Assembly (NCBI RefSeq): GCF_964204865.1
Contig: NC_135259.1
Coordinates: 6,954,974-7,018,973 of the forward strand
DNA from: Styela clava
Lineage: Eukaryota; Chordata; Ascidiacea; Stolidobranchia; Styelidae
Direction: 5' to 3'
Length of the DNA: 64,000 nucleotides
Position numbers and translations under genes: made by a program. Below, in pieces: positions 46,241 through 59,122 of the stretch. Within the stretch, counting starts at the first letter, position 1; the number at the start of each line of letters is the position of its first letter. Under the pieces are notes generated by a model. That model saw nothing but the letters and a program-made list of their open reading frames with translations. It was not told the origin of the DNA and did not search any database.

Positions 46241-47015
46241 TAAGAACTCAAACGTCAGTGCATTTACATCTCAGATTTCATACTGACAATGATTATTAGA
46301 AGCAACACATCGTTGAAAGTTCGACTATACTCTAAGTTTGTTATTCATTGAGTCCGGTCCGGTCCGTGTTTCATTCGACGATAAGAAAAAGGTGCGATTT
46401 TAATCTATGATATTACATCAAATATTTAGTGCTTCGTTTAAAAGAGTTTTCACAATCCTTGGGAAATTCCATCATTTTAGATATTGTACTTAACATGAGT
46501 AAATCATTTTATGTTGAGTCGATATCTTCTTAATAATTTTATTTCGAGTTCAGTAGTTCATACCAAGTTTAAAACATTAAATATTTTAGTGTACTTTGTA
46601 TATAATATATATTTTGAAGTTCTAACACTCAGATTTTTGACTGTCACCTACCCCAATCAATCACACAGAATACCATACATGAACCGATCCAGTTTAAAAT
46701 ATTTCTACAAGGATTTGGAAAGGATCGTGATATTTCTCTGTGACTTTGCTTTACACGGATTTTTCCATTGACGTATGTATATTGGATGGCAGATTATACA
46801 TTGAAGTATGATTAGAGCGATTAGAAGGGATGTTATGTATAGGCTACGTGGTTGGTTATACCTCTTGAACTCCTTGCGTGTCAAGAGTCAAGACTGAGCT
46901 GCTCGACGGTCCGCTTTCAAGTCTATAAAACGAGTAAAATCTTCGTTGCGTGTATTATATTCTTAGATTAAAAATCTCACCGATAAAATTAATATAGAGA
47001 CTATTAGAAAATTGG
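46241..47015. other. AT-rich non-genic stretch
   Basis: No supported feature. The 86-codon frame at 46511-46771 lacks motifs and a good context. Confidence 0.35.
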
Positions 47016-47235
47016 GTACTCCCGTAGTGTTTGTACCAGGTTAGGATTAGGCCATAATTTTATTCCGATTTTCCTTATTTTAGTTCTATTACGAGTTCGG
47101 GAACTGTCTGTGTTAGCCGCCCATAGGTTTGAGTCCCTTTACACAACTTGATTTAAAATAGGCGAAAAAAATTAGTTACCTTCATATTGGTATACACACA
47201 CTTCTGAAGCGCCAAAAATTGATAAAACAGTAAAA
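47016..47235. mobile_element. Relative of the 34155 MITE, copy 2
   Basis: GGTACTCCCGTAGTGTTTGT then ACCAGGTTAGG at the left end, followed by TTCTATTACGAGTTCGGG, matches both the 34155 element and the copy at 56843. The similarity with the 56843 copy extends to AGCGCCAAAA at its right side. Confidence 0.6.
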
Positions 47236-47667
47236 TTATTTAACTCAAATGTGCATGTTCCCAGGGATTCCAAGTCGAATGCCCAAATTTCGAATACCCC
47301 AAAATCAAAACGCAGCCAGCCAGTTAAGATAAAATATCAAATTCTCATTGTCATTTGATTGAAACATTTACAAATCGATTTCTTACACTGCATACGGGTT
47401 CACTAATAGTAAGAACGTTGGAATGAATGATGTACGGACTAATTGCGTGAAACTCGCTTTTTATGTGTTTGAATTTCCTAGCCTCGATTGTATTCCGATG
47501 CTGCCAATATTCATGCTTCACGCTGTCGGGATAAAAGATCCTCAATCACGATTTGAATTCATTTCCCATGCGTTTGAAGCAATCGATGCTTGAGAGACAT
47601 TTAGGTATAAAGTGTATAGCATTGTCTGCATTCGTTTTAATTCGTGCTCGTATGCCAACCAAAAAGG

Positions 47668-49994
47668 ATGAAGCTTGCTATAAACTTCTGTCTTGTTATA
47701 CTGCTATCGTTTCAAATTTTTTCAGCAGTTGATAGTTTTCGTCGATTTGCCCAGGAACTAGATGAAAGTGAGTACTTCTGATGTTATATGTTATTTTAAA
47801 ACTTTGTAATTATCATTATTTCCTTATTTTTGTACGATTGACTTTCACTGATCGGAACAAAAAACTTTACTCGACTTCTTTTCTTCGGTTCTGACAATTA
47901 CAAAATTTACATTATTTCATACGTGCTTATTGAATTCAGAATGATTCAATAAACCTCATTCATTCAAACCCATTACACGTGTGCCGTAAACGGTGCATAA
48001 ACTAACAAGTCAATAGATTGTGATCATCAGAACGTTTCGTAGTTTTGCCGCTGAACTTAACAAAGTTCACATCCTTCAGATATGTCCTTCATTTTCCAAG
48101 ATATAAATATTAGTTAATTTTTTGTTATATAATTTGAAAGACTGGAGGGTGTTCACTTGGAAGATTGGGATCGCTTGGAAAATGTACATGGTAATACCTT
48201 CAGGAGTATTTTCACTAAATTACCGGCTGCTACTCAGGAAAGAATTATGCCAATATAGCTTAACCATATGACGATCTGCAAATATTTTAATTAAATATCT
48301 CATGGCGGTCAATATCTCATAAATATCTCCCTCAGTATCCTTTCTGTAGTTCATTTGACCTCTCGATATACTCATTTACGTCTATAACGATCGGTCATGC
48401 TTTATAAATAGATCCCATACGTTTTTTCCTGCATGCATTGGAAAACTGTTGATGATTTTCTAAAATATTATCAATGCCACTTGAAACACTGTCATTTATG
48501 GAACTTGTCCTATAAGCGCAAATTCAGTTCATATATTGTAAATAAGATTGGACATTCTAAAAAGTCTTTTAAATTCCTTTATTTGACGAATCTGTTCTGA
48601 TTATTGACACGCGTTGTGGGTGTCTTAATTCATCGAAAGCGGAATGCTGTGGAACAAAGTGTTGAGATATATATGTCGTCTCTATTTGCTAAAGGCCATG
48701 AATATTTCCTTGTATGTCGACTTCCTGATCTTTGTAGCAATAACCAATCAAACAGTAGTAGCATAACGGCGATAAAACAATTTAAAATTTAGCAGCTTCT
48801 CAGACACTCTCACTCGGACAGATTTTCAAGACAGATTTTTGGTTGTAATATTGACCCGTTTTGGTTGTTTCAACTGCCATTTGCCAATTTTTGATTTAGT
48901 GTCGTAATTGAGGCATAAATCAAATACCTTGTTGATCATTTTGCCTTTGGAAGAGTTTCAGATTTTGGTTGCGGTAGTATATTTCGAAATAAAATAGTCA
49001 AACAAAAAAATCCACGCTGTAAATCGCTAAAATATTCACAAAATAAGCTTTAAATGTTTTGCAAAGATAGAATTTTCAAAGTATAGGAAGAATTTGAATG
49101 GGGTAAAAAGTAGTAGAGTCGCCCTCCATTAAAAGAGGAACCAATCAACCAATCACTCACATTACCTTTCTGATCCGGTTAAAGATAAATTATGCCATTG
49201 TTTAAAACTGAATTATATTGGACCAAATTGTATTACTTATGGGGTTACGAGCATATGGAATTGTACGTTTCTTTTGATAAGTAGGCAAAATGATACATAT
49301 AATATATTACCCTTACCGTATTACCAAAGTGAATGAGATGCAAGAGGGGTTGATACATTGGAGTGTTTTCTTGGCATTTCAATTTTCTTTCTTCTTGCAA
49401 TCTAATGCCATCTTCGTGCTTCTCGAAGAAGTTTTATCAAGTTCAATTGGAAATCATGTTCGTAAAATCAACTAATTTTACTTTTGACTGTTTACCTCAA
49501 TTAGTTTATTTATGTTGACATTCATTTTTGAGATAAGATTAAGGAGGGACAACATTACTTTTGGTGGAAAATGTTGCTAATGCTAGGGATTCATAAAAAG
49601 TCAATACCAGGGCGTGACGATATAAATTATTAAATATCTTTAGACGAAGTGAACAAGTATCAACCTGAAAATGCAGGATTTTTGTTATTTGAAGGTAAAT
49701 GAAATTGATTAATATGCATTTTAACTATACCAATTTTGTTTCATTATTGCTTTATGTCTCGACTTCAGATCCTTAATTAAGCATTGAAAAGCCCAATAAA
49801 TTAGAAGGACGTAAATATTGAAAGTTTATTTTAGTAGATTGACGAGTAGCTTCTTTGTCGACGACAATTGTTCATATGTTTAAGTTATGTACTTTAAAAG
49901 TTTGTATACATTATATTTAAACCAGTATTAATTTTGCTTAGATGAAATCGAATTCAAACACGAGGTGGAACTAAAAGGGAGGAAAATCGAATAA
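47668..49994 (+). CDS. Small secreted protein A, three exons, unknown family
   Basis: Exons 47668-47767, 49644-49694 and 49942-49994 (100, 51 and 53 nt) are separated by phase-1 GT-AG introns and give 67 residues. The first exon begins MKLAINFCLVILLSFQIFS, a clear signal peptide, then FRRFAQELDE. Exon 2 encodes NEVNKYQPENAGFLLFE. Exon 3 encodes DEIEFKHEVELKGRKIE and stop. The mature part is short, acidic and has no cysteine. A paralogue at 59123-60425 has the same exon lengths and phases, which strongly supports the gene model. Function unknown; extracellular peptide or propeptide roles are possible. Confidence 0.62.
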
Positions 49995-50191
49995 TACCGA
50001 ACATAGCATGTTTACACGCGGGCTACATTCATCTTACAATAACTGTAACCCCAACAATCGTATTGAAGAAAGAATTTCCACAAAACCTTTATATCAATTG
50101 TGTGTTCATTACCCAAACCTGAACATCAATTTTAAATGTTGAAATATATATGGTGTTTTCAACTTTTATAGACGGGCTATTCAAAACTAAA

Positions 50192-50250
50192 ATGAAGTTT
50201 GCTAAGCTGGTAGTGCCCATTCTATTTGTGTGTATTTTCGACGGCCAAGC
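50192..50250 (+). other. Signal-peptide-like exon upstream of the lipocalin exons
   Basis: ATG at 50192 gives MKFAKLVVPILFVCIFDGQ and reaches a GTAATG donor at 50251 in phase 2. It is a natural candidate for the lipocalin signal exon, but the lipocalin exon at 50839 needs phase 0, so this join shifts frame. A copy with the start codon changed to ATA lies at 60616-60674. Confidence 0.4.
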
Positions 50251-51265
50251 GTAATGAAATGAACTTTTGAGGCATGTGAGGCATCCGAAATTAACTGTTT
50301 AACTGTCTAGTCTTATGAAAGATTGCTTTCCATTCACGTACTTTAGGGTGGAAATATTTCACAATAATCCATCATTCCAGAATTTACCTATATGCGTTGC
50401 ACGATTTTAGTTGTTTATCACCATTTTTCCGTTTCTATTTAATGTGCTTTCATATGGCGTTTCAAGAACAGCGCGAGTTGACGTCATATTTTCTGAGCAT
50501 TGCTCTTTTTCTCCATCATGTTACTTATAATACGCATTATCTATGTTCTTGTTTGTTTAATTTGAATTTATAGAATATTAGGCGAACAATTATGAAACTA
50601 CCGATCTATAATGTTTTAACACAAGTTTGAATGATGCTCCTTTTAATGACCACAGGTTTAAAGTACTTGCTGCTGTGTTTAGTCTAAAAGCCATTTCTCT
50701 ACATAATCCTATTTATTTTAGCCCTGATGATTAGTTTTTTCCTACCAGTTTAAAAATCATTAAATATACATTTGACAAATGTATTACGTAATAATATTTC
50801 TGGTATCTTTTTTGAATTTATTTTCGTCCACAACTCAGCTTAAATGTGAACTTCCAGAGACAGTACCTGAACTCGACGTTGACAAGGTATGAGTTAATAT
50901 AATTCACTGAAAACTTCGCGACTTTCCATTGAAATATTTTTCATCGTTTTTCTTTCCTTCTCAAGTTAACTTACACAAAATGGTACACTGGACTTCAGAC
51001 AGATGATCCAGCTAGTAATAATGTGAAATGTGAAGAAATTGTGAGCATGACAAAAACTAGCAATGGATATGACTCGGTGTTGAGAAGCTACACTGAAAGG
51101 TAGAGTCGTTGTTATAAATTTTACAGTTATAATTACGGTTGGTATCTGTTGCATACTTTAGCAATCAGGGCATGCTGTTTATCAAACTATGTGTAGCGAA
51201 CAGAGGTAACTGTAAATATTATTTGTTTGATACCTTTTGATTCCTTAGAAAAAACTTCTCTATAG

Positions 51266-52600
51266 CATAGGTTCTCAAAGTGCTCCGTACGGAGCCCCAG
51301 GGCTCCGCGAGAGAAACTCAGGGGCTCCGCGAGCAATTCGATTACTTTTCAAAATAATGACTAGTTTTGTAACTGTTCAAAGAAGCAATAACAACTTTGA
51401 TAAAATGTGACAACAATATAGCCTCGAAATATGGCAAAGAGGCGCAATTAAAAAATGAAAATATTATTTATAAGCTGGAGCGCAGCCAGGATTCTCAAGA
51501 GGTGGAGATTTGAATCGGAAATTTCCGCGCAACATTCTTTGCGATTATAAAAAACGGATAACGAGATTTCTGTTGCGTAAAATATTCAATGTATGGCCGA
51601 TGCGAGCATTTAAAGTGTCTTGTCGTAATAATTCAATTGTACTCATAGTTACTCGAGTTTCATTCGAGATTACTATTAGGATTACTAAAATGAAAGAATA
51701 CTATTCTAAAAATTCATAAAATACGTGATAAACTGCCAACTATAAATAAATTGGAGTCGTATTTTTGCGATCTTGGAATTTGTCAAACTTGATTTGTTCT
51801 TTTGCACTCGAGATTATTATTAAGCAAGATATCGTCGTCTAAAAAATCACAAGATCTGGGCAAAATACGATTGGACTTTATTTTAATGCATGCGGCTCCG
51901 TCGGTAGTTTCAGAATAAAAAAAGATAAATCGCGCACACAATTGACTGTGTTTCGATTTCGCAGTTACTATATACGATGAATAAATATTTTAGAATGCCG
52001 TTTTTCAATTAAGAAATTTGGGTTGCGGATTTACCTCTTTATTATTAATTATTATTTTTAGCATTTCGTCGCCGATGACTATATGGTAACATGTTTTTCA
52101 CATTGAATTCATAATTCCCCACGAGAACAAAAAAGCAATTATCGTCTTCATTGTGGAACAATACATGTATATGCCGAAGAAAAGTTTTGATTTAGAGAGA
52201 ATAAACACCGGCGTAAAGATGTTTAAAAACATGCCATGCTGACGAAAACTATCGGTGATTGTAACAAAATGCAATCGCGCACGTTATTAGCGGCCTTTTA
52301 AGTCTTCCGAAAATGTCAGAAGGGAAAAGATTCGACCCCTAGTTTATTAATATGTTTGTCAAGTGTCAAATTTACAGCTTTAGTAAGAGTATATATAATT
52401 TATCTTTGAAATTTTGATTTATTTAAGACTTGCATTAACCCCATTAAAAAAAGGTTTAGCATTTAAATCAAGTTAAGTACTTTTAACTTACTCAGGAATA
52501 TTTATCGGAAAGCTACAATTTTAACATTTCGTTTGGGGCTCCGCGAATAATAGTCAACCTTTTCAGGGGCTCCGCAACACCAAAAGTTTGAGAACCCCTG
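51266..52600. mobile_element. Non-autonomous hAT element in a lipocalin intron
   Basis: The left end CATAGGTTCTCAAAG and right end GTTTGAGAACCCCTG are imperfect inverted repeats of the common hAT type. An exact 8-bp target duplication CTCTATAG lies at 51258-51265 and 52601-52608. GGGGCTCCGCGA occurs near both ends. The 1335-bp interior has no transposase frame. Confidence 0.88.
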
Positions 52601-53299
52601 CTCTATAGGATGGTTTGGAAGCATGTTGTGCATTTGAGATAAATCATATATCAGTGACCGCAACATTTCGTATCGTAGTAACAGAGCTGCTCTAAGTTGT
52701 TTTCTCGTTTTGAACACGTTGATTAAAAGTAAAATTCTAAAGTCGATATAACAACTCCGGCTTCAATATTTATACCATTATATTAGAATATAGAAGTCGA
52801 TTTTTGACCTGGCTGTGAAATGCGATCCTATGTAACTGGTAATTTTACAATTTCGTTATGAAAGAATTTATACTCTTTTTGAACGAGTCACATACACATG
52901 CCATACAAGACTATTTGTCCAAATGTTGTTCATAGTGAAATACTTCTGATTTCTATTCAATTTTTTAACCTACAAATATTAAGCAAAAAATTCGTCGAAT
53001 GGACCTCACATTTGATTCGTCAACGAGCGGGAGTGTTTAAAGAAACCCGATTGGACGGCGGTGAGTTGGATATATGTAGACAAATACCCAAGTAAAATAA
53101 CCCTTACGGAAATCCGCAAAGATAATTTTGCCAAACATAGAATTTGGTCCGCCGAGCGGAGTTTTTCAACGCAAATTCTGGTTAGACATATACATACATT
53201 CACGTATGCCATCGGCATGTTGTTCTTAAATCTAAACAACCAATTCTGACGTTGATTCAAATTTTTGTTATAAGACAAATGTATTTGTGAAGATATTTT

Positions 53300-53640
53300 G
53301 TTAATTAGATAGATATGCGAAAGTGATGCGAAATTAACTCTTTATTGTTACCTATCGATTTTAATCGGTAAGTATGTTGATAGGTATTTGTCTGTTTGTC
53401 TGTTAGATGCACGCGATATCTCACGAAAGCGAGATTGAATCTGCTTCAGATTTTGCATGTGCATTCATCATATGGATGAATTATGTCGTATAATCAGCGA
53501 GTTATTAATTAATTAGTGATGGGACACAAGGTGTCTCTATGGAGTACGAGCGCTGTTTTGGGGGATCCCCTAACTTTCTATCGATAAGTCTTCGGTCTCT
53601 GACCGATATTCTCGTTTATGCATTGGAAATTATAGTATTC
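53300..53640. other. GC-richer island in the lipocalin intron
   Basis: This stretch, with GTTAGATGCACGCGATATCT, CACGAAAGCGAGATTGAATC and GGGGGATCCCC, has a base composition unlike the surrounding AT-rich intron. It looks like a decayed transposon fragment, but I see no ends or coding sequence. Confidence 0.3.
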
Positions 53641-54501
53641 GCTATCATTTCACGCCATGCAATTGGCATTTCATCAGTTATACCAAATATAAGTTTTAAT
53701 TAAAATGTTTCATCTTTCTTGATATTTTTCTAGATGTAACAATGATGAACGCCTACGCTCAATTGGAAAACAAAACTCTGAACACTGTGGTTTACAACCT
53801 GGGTTAGTTTGTAAATAAATGAATGTCAATAACTAAAATAGAATAGAATTTTTGCTTTTCCTTCAATAATTTGTTTTCAGTTAATTGGAAGAATAACGAC
53901 ATTTCAACAGATATATATATATACTACTAGCACTACTACGAACTACTAGCATTTCGTGAAAGTTAATCCAATTTTTCAATCTTAGTTTGATGTTTGGTGA
54001 CATTAGTATACCAGTAATGTCTAATTTGACCTTTTCTTACTCCACGTACGATCACATTACCTAATATATAAACATTACAAATGATTGTTATTTGAAGTTC
54101 GAGATGATCTTGAGAAAGACGAAATCATGTTCATCAGTGATTATCGGAATTATCAAGCCGGAATACTTTGTACGCTTCAAGGTTAGATTTTTGAACAATT
54201 TTGTGTATGTATGTAAGAGATTTATGACTACAAATAAATACTGTGCTTGCTAGTATCTAAAGCATGACCTTGTAAGAGATCGAGATTTACCTCATTGTAT
54301 TGTATTTTATCAATTTACTAAATATAGATAGGTTACCTTTGGTAGGAATTTTGCATAAAGATAGTACCTATCTTTTCAGGACAGTGGATTATAAGGGTCT
54401 ATTTTCCCTCTCCGACGCCGACTGTGACGAATGTTGTAGCGTTCTTCAACGAAATGCATCGATTGGGAATCTCCACTCGGTTACTCTTATCAGAATGTTG
54501 A

Positions 54502-54834
54502 ATATATATTTGAATATTTAATATATATGCCCAGTATCTCAAAAATAATATATAGTATCTCATGAGATATTGGTAAACATAATGAAATTGAATATTTTCA
54601 TTTAACAATGCATACTCGAATGCATTAAAACATTTAAGCTGGTATGCATATTCCAGTAAAATTAAACTACATTTTCTTCTACATCTTGAAAGTTAGATTT
54701 AGGATTCTATGTATAGTGACAATCATTTGAAATTTGAAAACTGTTACATTTATTCAGAATATTATTAGCAGGGTAATTTTTGATTGCATTAAATATACAA
54801 TTATACATGGCCTGGTAGTTTATGGGTAAAATAT
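54502..54834. other. AT-rich 3' flank of the lipocalin-like gene
   Basis: No supported feature apart from ATATAT-rich sequence near 54500-54560. Confidence 0.35.
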
Positions 54835-55390
54835 ATAGTCCAACATGTATCGCATTGGCGTCTATTCAATAAGTGCGCATTCTGTCGCAGGGGTATTAGC
54901 ATATTGGCATTTCTAGGAAGCAGTGGGGAACGCTTTGAATTTGTAACATTTCTGGTCGTGCTGAATACACTTTCTGATGGGGCACGCGTATCCCATCGCA
55001 CGAACGGATAGAGCTAGAAGCTCCTGATCGCAGTTAAAGCTGTTTTTCTTTAGGATATCTCAAAGTAGAAGCTGCACATCAAACACTGAAAGCTTTGCCA
55101 CATAAATGACCTGTAATAACGAAACTGGTTTTACTAAAATACCTCATATGTCCGAAGAACGATGCATATATGTGTCTTGCAGTAGATCGGCCATACAACT
55201 ATTTCGATTCATAAATAATTTCGTGCGATACTACAGTAAGATCACACGAAATTGCTTTGGAACTATTGGCACGCAACAAGCTTAAATTATAACTTAACGT
55301 GGCAAGCGTCACACTGCGGTTAACCGGGTAAATTTTGTCTCGGTTAACCGTTAAAGCGTTTTCCTTCAAATTCTCAGCCCTGGTGATGAG
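54835..55390. repeat. hAT-like dispersed repeat, copy 2
   Basis: Diverged direct copy of 44595-45030, extended to the right by CACTGCGGTTAACCGGG, GGTTAACCGTTAAAGC and CTCAGCCCTGG, a hAT-like end complementary in style to the left end kept in copy 1. It has an extra piece near 55140-55190 absent from copy 1. Confidence 0.6.
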
Positions 55391-55655
55391 TAATCAGTGA
55401 TCATTTATTCGTCATCATACTAAAAATACAGATTGTACGAACAAAATGTATAGAAAACCTCACCTATAAAAAGGTCGTACATTAAATGATATAAGGATAT
55501 AGAGCAGACCATTACATAGTCAAAGAATTTGGCGTATCAATACGTTTCAAGCGACCTGATATTTCCAGTATTGCTCGTTTCACTAATAAACAGTAGATGA
55601 TGTTCAAATTTATGGACACGAAACCAAAGCGAGGTAGTACGGGTATGCAACCTGA
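55383..55655. repeat. Dispersed repeat, copy 1 (partner 61638-61918)
   Basis: GATGAGTAATCAGTG, CGTCATCATA, GTCAAAGAATTTGGCGTA, AAGCGACCTGATATTT and ACGGGTATGCAA occur in the same order in both copies over about 280 bp. Not coding. At 55668 a different hAT-like end begins, CAGCGGTTCCCAACCTTTTT then CATGTTGCGGCACAC, without a visible partner end. Confidence 0.65.
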
Positions 55656-55739
55656 CACAATATACCAGCGGTTCCCAACCTTTTTCATGTTGCGGCACAC
55701 TATACTGGCTATTTAAATATTCGTGGCACACCTATCGCA

Positions 55740-56842
55740 AAATAGGAACATTTCCTACTCTTGAAGCCATTTAGCTATAAAACAATAATAACATAGCAGA
55801 TCAGATGAGGGAAGTTCTATTCTTGTTAATACAACATACCCTGTATTTAAAATGGATGGGTAATAGTTAACGATATTAAACCTGTTTTCTTACAAAAATG
55901 TACACGAGACCCACCTTCGGAGCACCTCACATTATGGTAAAAGATGCGCGGCTGCGTGGGTAATACGTGACGTTTTTCTCGCCCTTCCCCGTTCCACGTT
56001 ACGCCTCATTATTATCCCAAGTATTCTCACTCTTGCACAACCTATTTCATTTTTGTTACAATTCAATAAGTTTCTCCCATTGCCAAAAACATTCAATAGT
56101 GTTATTGTCGGCACTTGCGAGAGGTATGAAAGAGGCAAACAACCCGTATTTCATTACAACAATTAAATATTATCGCTAAAAAATACTGTAATAACAGTGT
56201 CCGCATTGCTTGTTTCATTGGCTCAGTTGGTTATTTCTTCAGTTCATTCTGTACATTCTAAAAGTAGTCTGTACATAATAAGAACAATTGTGAAGTTGTT
56301 ATAAACTATTTTCATCGATGGACGAATCTTTTCACGTTATGAATTTCGTGCAAGGCCCGAGCATAATTTGATGGCAAAGATCGTAGCATTTACTGTGTGG
56401 ATACGTTTATTCGACCTTTCAGACCGCAGAAACTTTTCAAAAAATAACCGTTTCTGTGTTCGAAATAGCACAAGGCGTTGATTTCTAATATTTTTCTACC
56501 CCGATGGACTGGTATAATCAAATAAAAACACCTGTAGGACATGATATCATCATATTGAGTGCCTTTTATTTTGCTTGAGTTTATTGTGTTGTTTTTGGCT
56601 GCAAGAAACGCTTCGAAATGATAAAATAGGGGGAACTAAAGCTTTTGGATGGGAACGTTTGAATTAATATATATTTTTTTCGAAACGAAAGCCTTTTTAA
56701 TTATGATGTATGTGTTTCTGATAGTAATTTAATAAAAATTTATCTCTAAACTTGGGTCTTACGTGTATTTACTAATGAATCGACAATTATGTAACAAAAT
56801 TTGTATAGTCATATACCCATCAAACATCAACATCCATAAAAA
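55740..56842. other. Non-genic stretch
   Basis: No supported feature. Overlapping open frames on both strands at 55932-56179 look like chance. Confidence 0.35.
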
Positions 56843-57065
56843 GGTACCCCCGTAGTGTGTGTACCAGGTTAGGTTAGGCCATTAATATATTCCGATTTTT
56901 CTCATTTTAGTTCTATTACGAGTTCGGGGTCTGTCTGTGTTAGCCAGGTAAATATACTCCATGCCCAACGGTTTCAGTCCCTTTACACAACTCGATGTAA
57001 AGCAGGCTAACAAAATTAGTTACATTATATTGGTACACACAATTTTGGAGCGCCAAAATTAACAA
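56843..57065. mobile_element. Relative of the 34155 MITE, copy 3
   Basis: GGTACCCCCGTAGTGTGTGT then ACCAGGTTAGG, TTCTATTACGAGTTCGGG and TCAGTCCCTTTACACAACT match the 47016 copy. It lies upstream of secreted-protein gene B as copy 2 lies upstream of gene A. Confidence 0.6.
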
Positions 57066-57194
57066 GTATATAGCGTAGCGGTGGAAGGTAGCAAAAATTG
57101 TATTTTAGACTCAAAATCAAAATTCAATAAAGATTTTAAGTTTCGCACTTCAACATCTGTCCACTTTTGCGCTTTACCAAATCACAGGAAATGA

Positions 57195-57350
57195 CTAATT
57201 TCGTCCTTCCTAAAATTTGTCGGACCTTTGGCATTTTTTCGAATAATTTGGCGTTTCCACCACTTAGGTTAGCATTCTTAATTTCAGAGTCATGCATTCT
57301 TCACTCTTTCACTATATAAAAAATACAATGCGCATTTTTCATGCAATTTA
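57195..57350. repeat. Dispersed repeat (partner 62340-62475)
   Basis: Both copies share TTAGGTTAGCATTCTTA, CTTTCACTATATA and CAATGCGCATTTTTCATGCAA in order. Non-coding. Confidence 0.55.
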
Positions 57351-59122
57351 ATTTCATCAGTAAGACCGATATACTCGAATCATTATTTTCAATTTATTGA
57401 TATCACAACTCAAATTGGTGTATAATATTAATATATATTACCGTTGCAATATCAAGTCGGAGACAATTGTATTCCCGACGGACAGGACGATACGATTTCC
57501 AATGTAGAATTATAATAGAATTCAAATAATAAATATGCTTTCAAACTTATCAACTTAATATTGATATGAAAGGGTGTTAATATTAATCCACAAAAAATGC
57601 TTTACATCCAATACTTAATTATAACATAACAAGTCATAAAAAGCAGGAAATTATTCATTCAATATCACAAATATTATGTAATGCTTCTTCGTTTACCCTG
57701 CTGACAAAACATTGTTAAGATGTTTTGAAGACTTCGTTACATGCTTCCCTGAACATCAGTGCTTGATTCTTCGATGAAAGAAATGAACTATATCAAAATC
57801 CAGTAAGCCGCGTAAAAATATTTGAAGGCGCTTGCAAAAGTTGCTTCCAAAAGTTTTTTAATTTGGTTTCAAACGTTTAATGTTCAATATGAAAGTCAAA
57901 ATGAAAGTATTAGGAGACTAATACATTAGAAACATCTCTTCACCTTCCCGTTATTCAATTATAAATAATGGTGCTCTGAATAAATGCGCTAGTACTCGTA
58001 TGCTGAGTCGATCATTTTTATTCAGTTCGTGCTCGAAAGATTGTTACTGTTTTAAATTAGTAGTTCAAAAATCTAAATGCAGTCATGCACAATCACACGT
58101 GTCAAATTCATGTCCATACTCCGTAAGCATTTGCTACTTCATTTTTTACACTGAATTAATGATTAAATTAAAGTAAACATGATCATATTTATTATATTAC
58201 TCAAATGTTGTTACGTTTATTGCAATGATTCGCGCCAGGTCACATAAACAATATTATGGGTCCACCTTGTGAGCTGTAGTCAGAGGTTCCCCATACTTGG
58301 CCTAAGAAAAAAAAAAGATGCAGCACATTGTGCAGCACTGTCGATGAGGTTGCAGAGATATGGAAGCTCATTGCGGAGAGAAACACTCTGACTCCGTTTT
58401 GTGGATAAGCAATATCAGGACATTGTTGATATATAAGGAAGAATACTAATGACATTGTATTCTCTATACGACATTCTATATTGGCTCGGGTTTTATTTCA
58501 CTCTCAATGGTTTATTGAGTCACGCGATCACAATTTAGACCGCGGGAATTTTGCACAAGGAATTCGTTTCATATTCGGAAAAGTACTCAGACCGAGTATT
58601 TCAACATTTTCCATTACAAATTTGATATTTGTTTGTCAGACAAAATTCCCGCATTTACTCTGATAGGCTCGATACAAGAGGTCGAATTATTTTAGAGCTA
58701 AATTAAATTCCCCGCATTTCCTTTGATAAGCAAGATTGAAAGACCAAACATCTAGTGTAAGATTAGATTAGGATTGTCACGTGAATAAAACATACGTACA
58801 CGGGCTGGTTCACTGACACTATAAAATTGAAATAAATGAAACAAATTGTGTGGAACTCGAAGCAAGCAAGACTTACATATGTGTTTGGAATTAATAGCCA
58901 AATACGTCTTTACTCCGATTCCCCAACATGAAAAAATCCAGAAATATCGATAATATCAAGATGTTTAGACTTCAATCATGTTGTGAATTCATGCTTTACA
59001 TCGTCTGGATAAAATATCCTCAGTCACGTTCTAGATTCATATTTCACGTGTATGAAGCAGCTGATGCTTAAGACATTCAAGTATAAAGTGTATAACATTG
59101 TCATTGTATGCAAACAAAAAGG
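57351..59122. other. Non-genic stretch upstream of secreted-protein gene B
   Basis: From about 58985 to 59122 the sequence matches the DNA before gene A (ATAAA(A/G)TATCCTCA-type words, AAGTATAAAGTGTATA, CAAAAAGGATGAAG), so promoter DNA was duplicated with the gene. Earlier sequence is AT-rich without a supported gene. Confidence 0.45.

Larger units (their letters stand above)
50839..54501 (+). pseudogene. Lipocalin-like gene with probable splice and frame lesions
   Basis: Exon-like segments at 50839-50886, 50966-51099, 53734-53802, 53881-53910, 54098-54181 and 54380-54501 give a lipocalin series. These are CELPETVPELDVDK then LTYTKWYTG (the N-terminal Trp motif), KCEEIVSM, a middle strand region, EIMFISDYRNYQAG (the usual DY.NY strand) and a C-terminal FFNEMHRLGISTRLLLSEC before TGA. 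Lipocalins carry small hydrophobic ligands outside cells. Three problems appear: the signal exon at 50192 is out of phase; exon 50966-51099 ends in phase 2 but the plausible frame of the next exon needs phase 1; and the segment ending at 53910 is followed by AT, not GT. Either it is a pseudogene or some borders are wrong. Confidence 0.55.
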
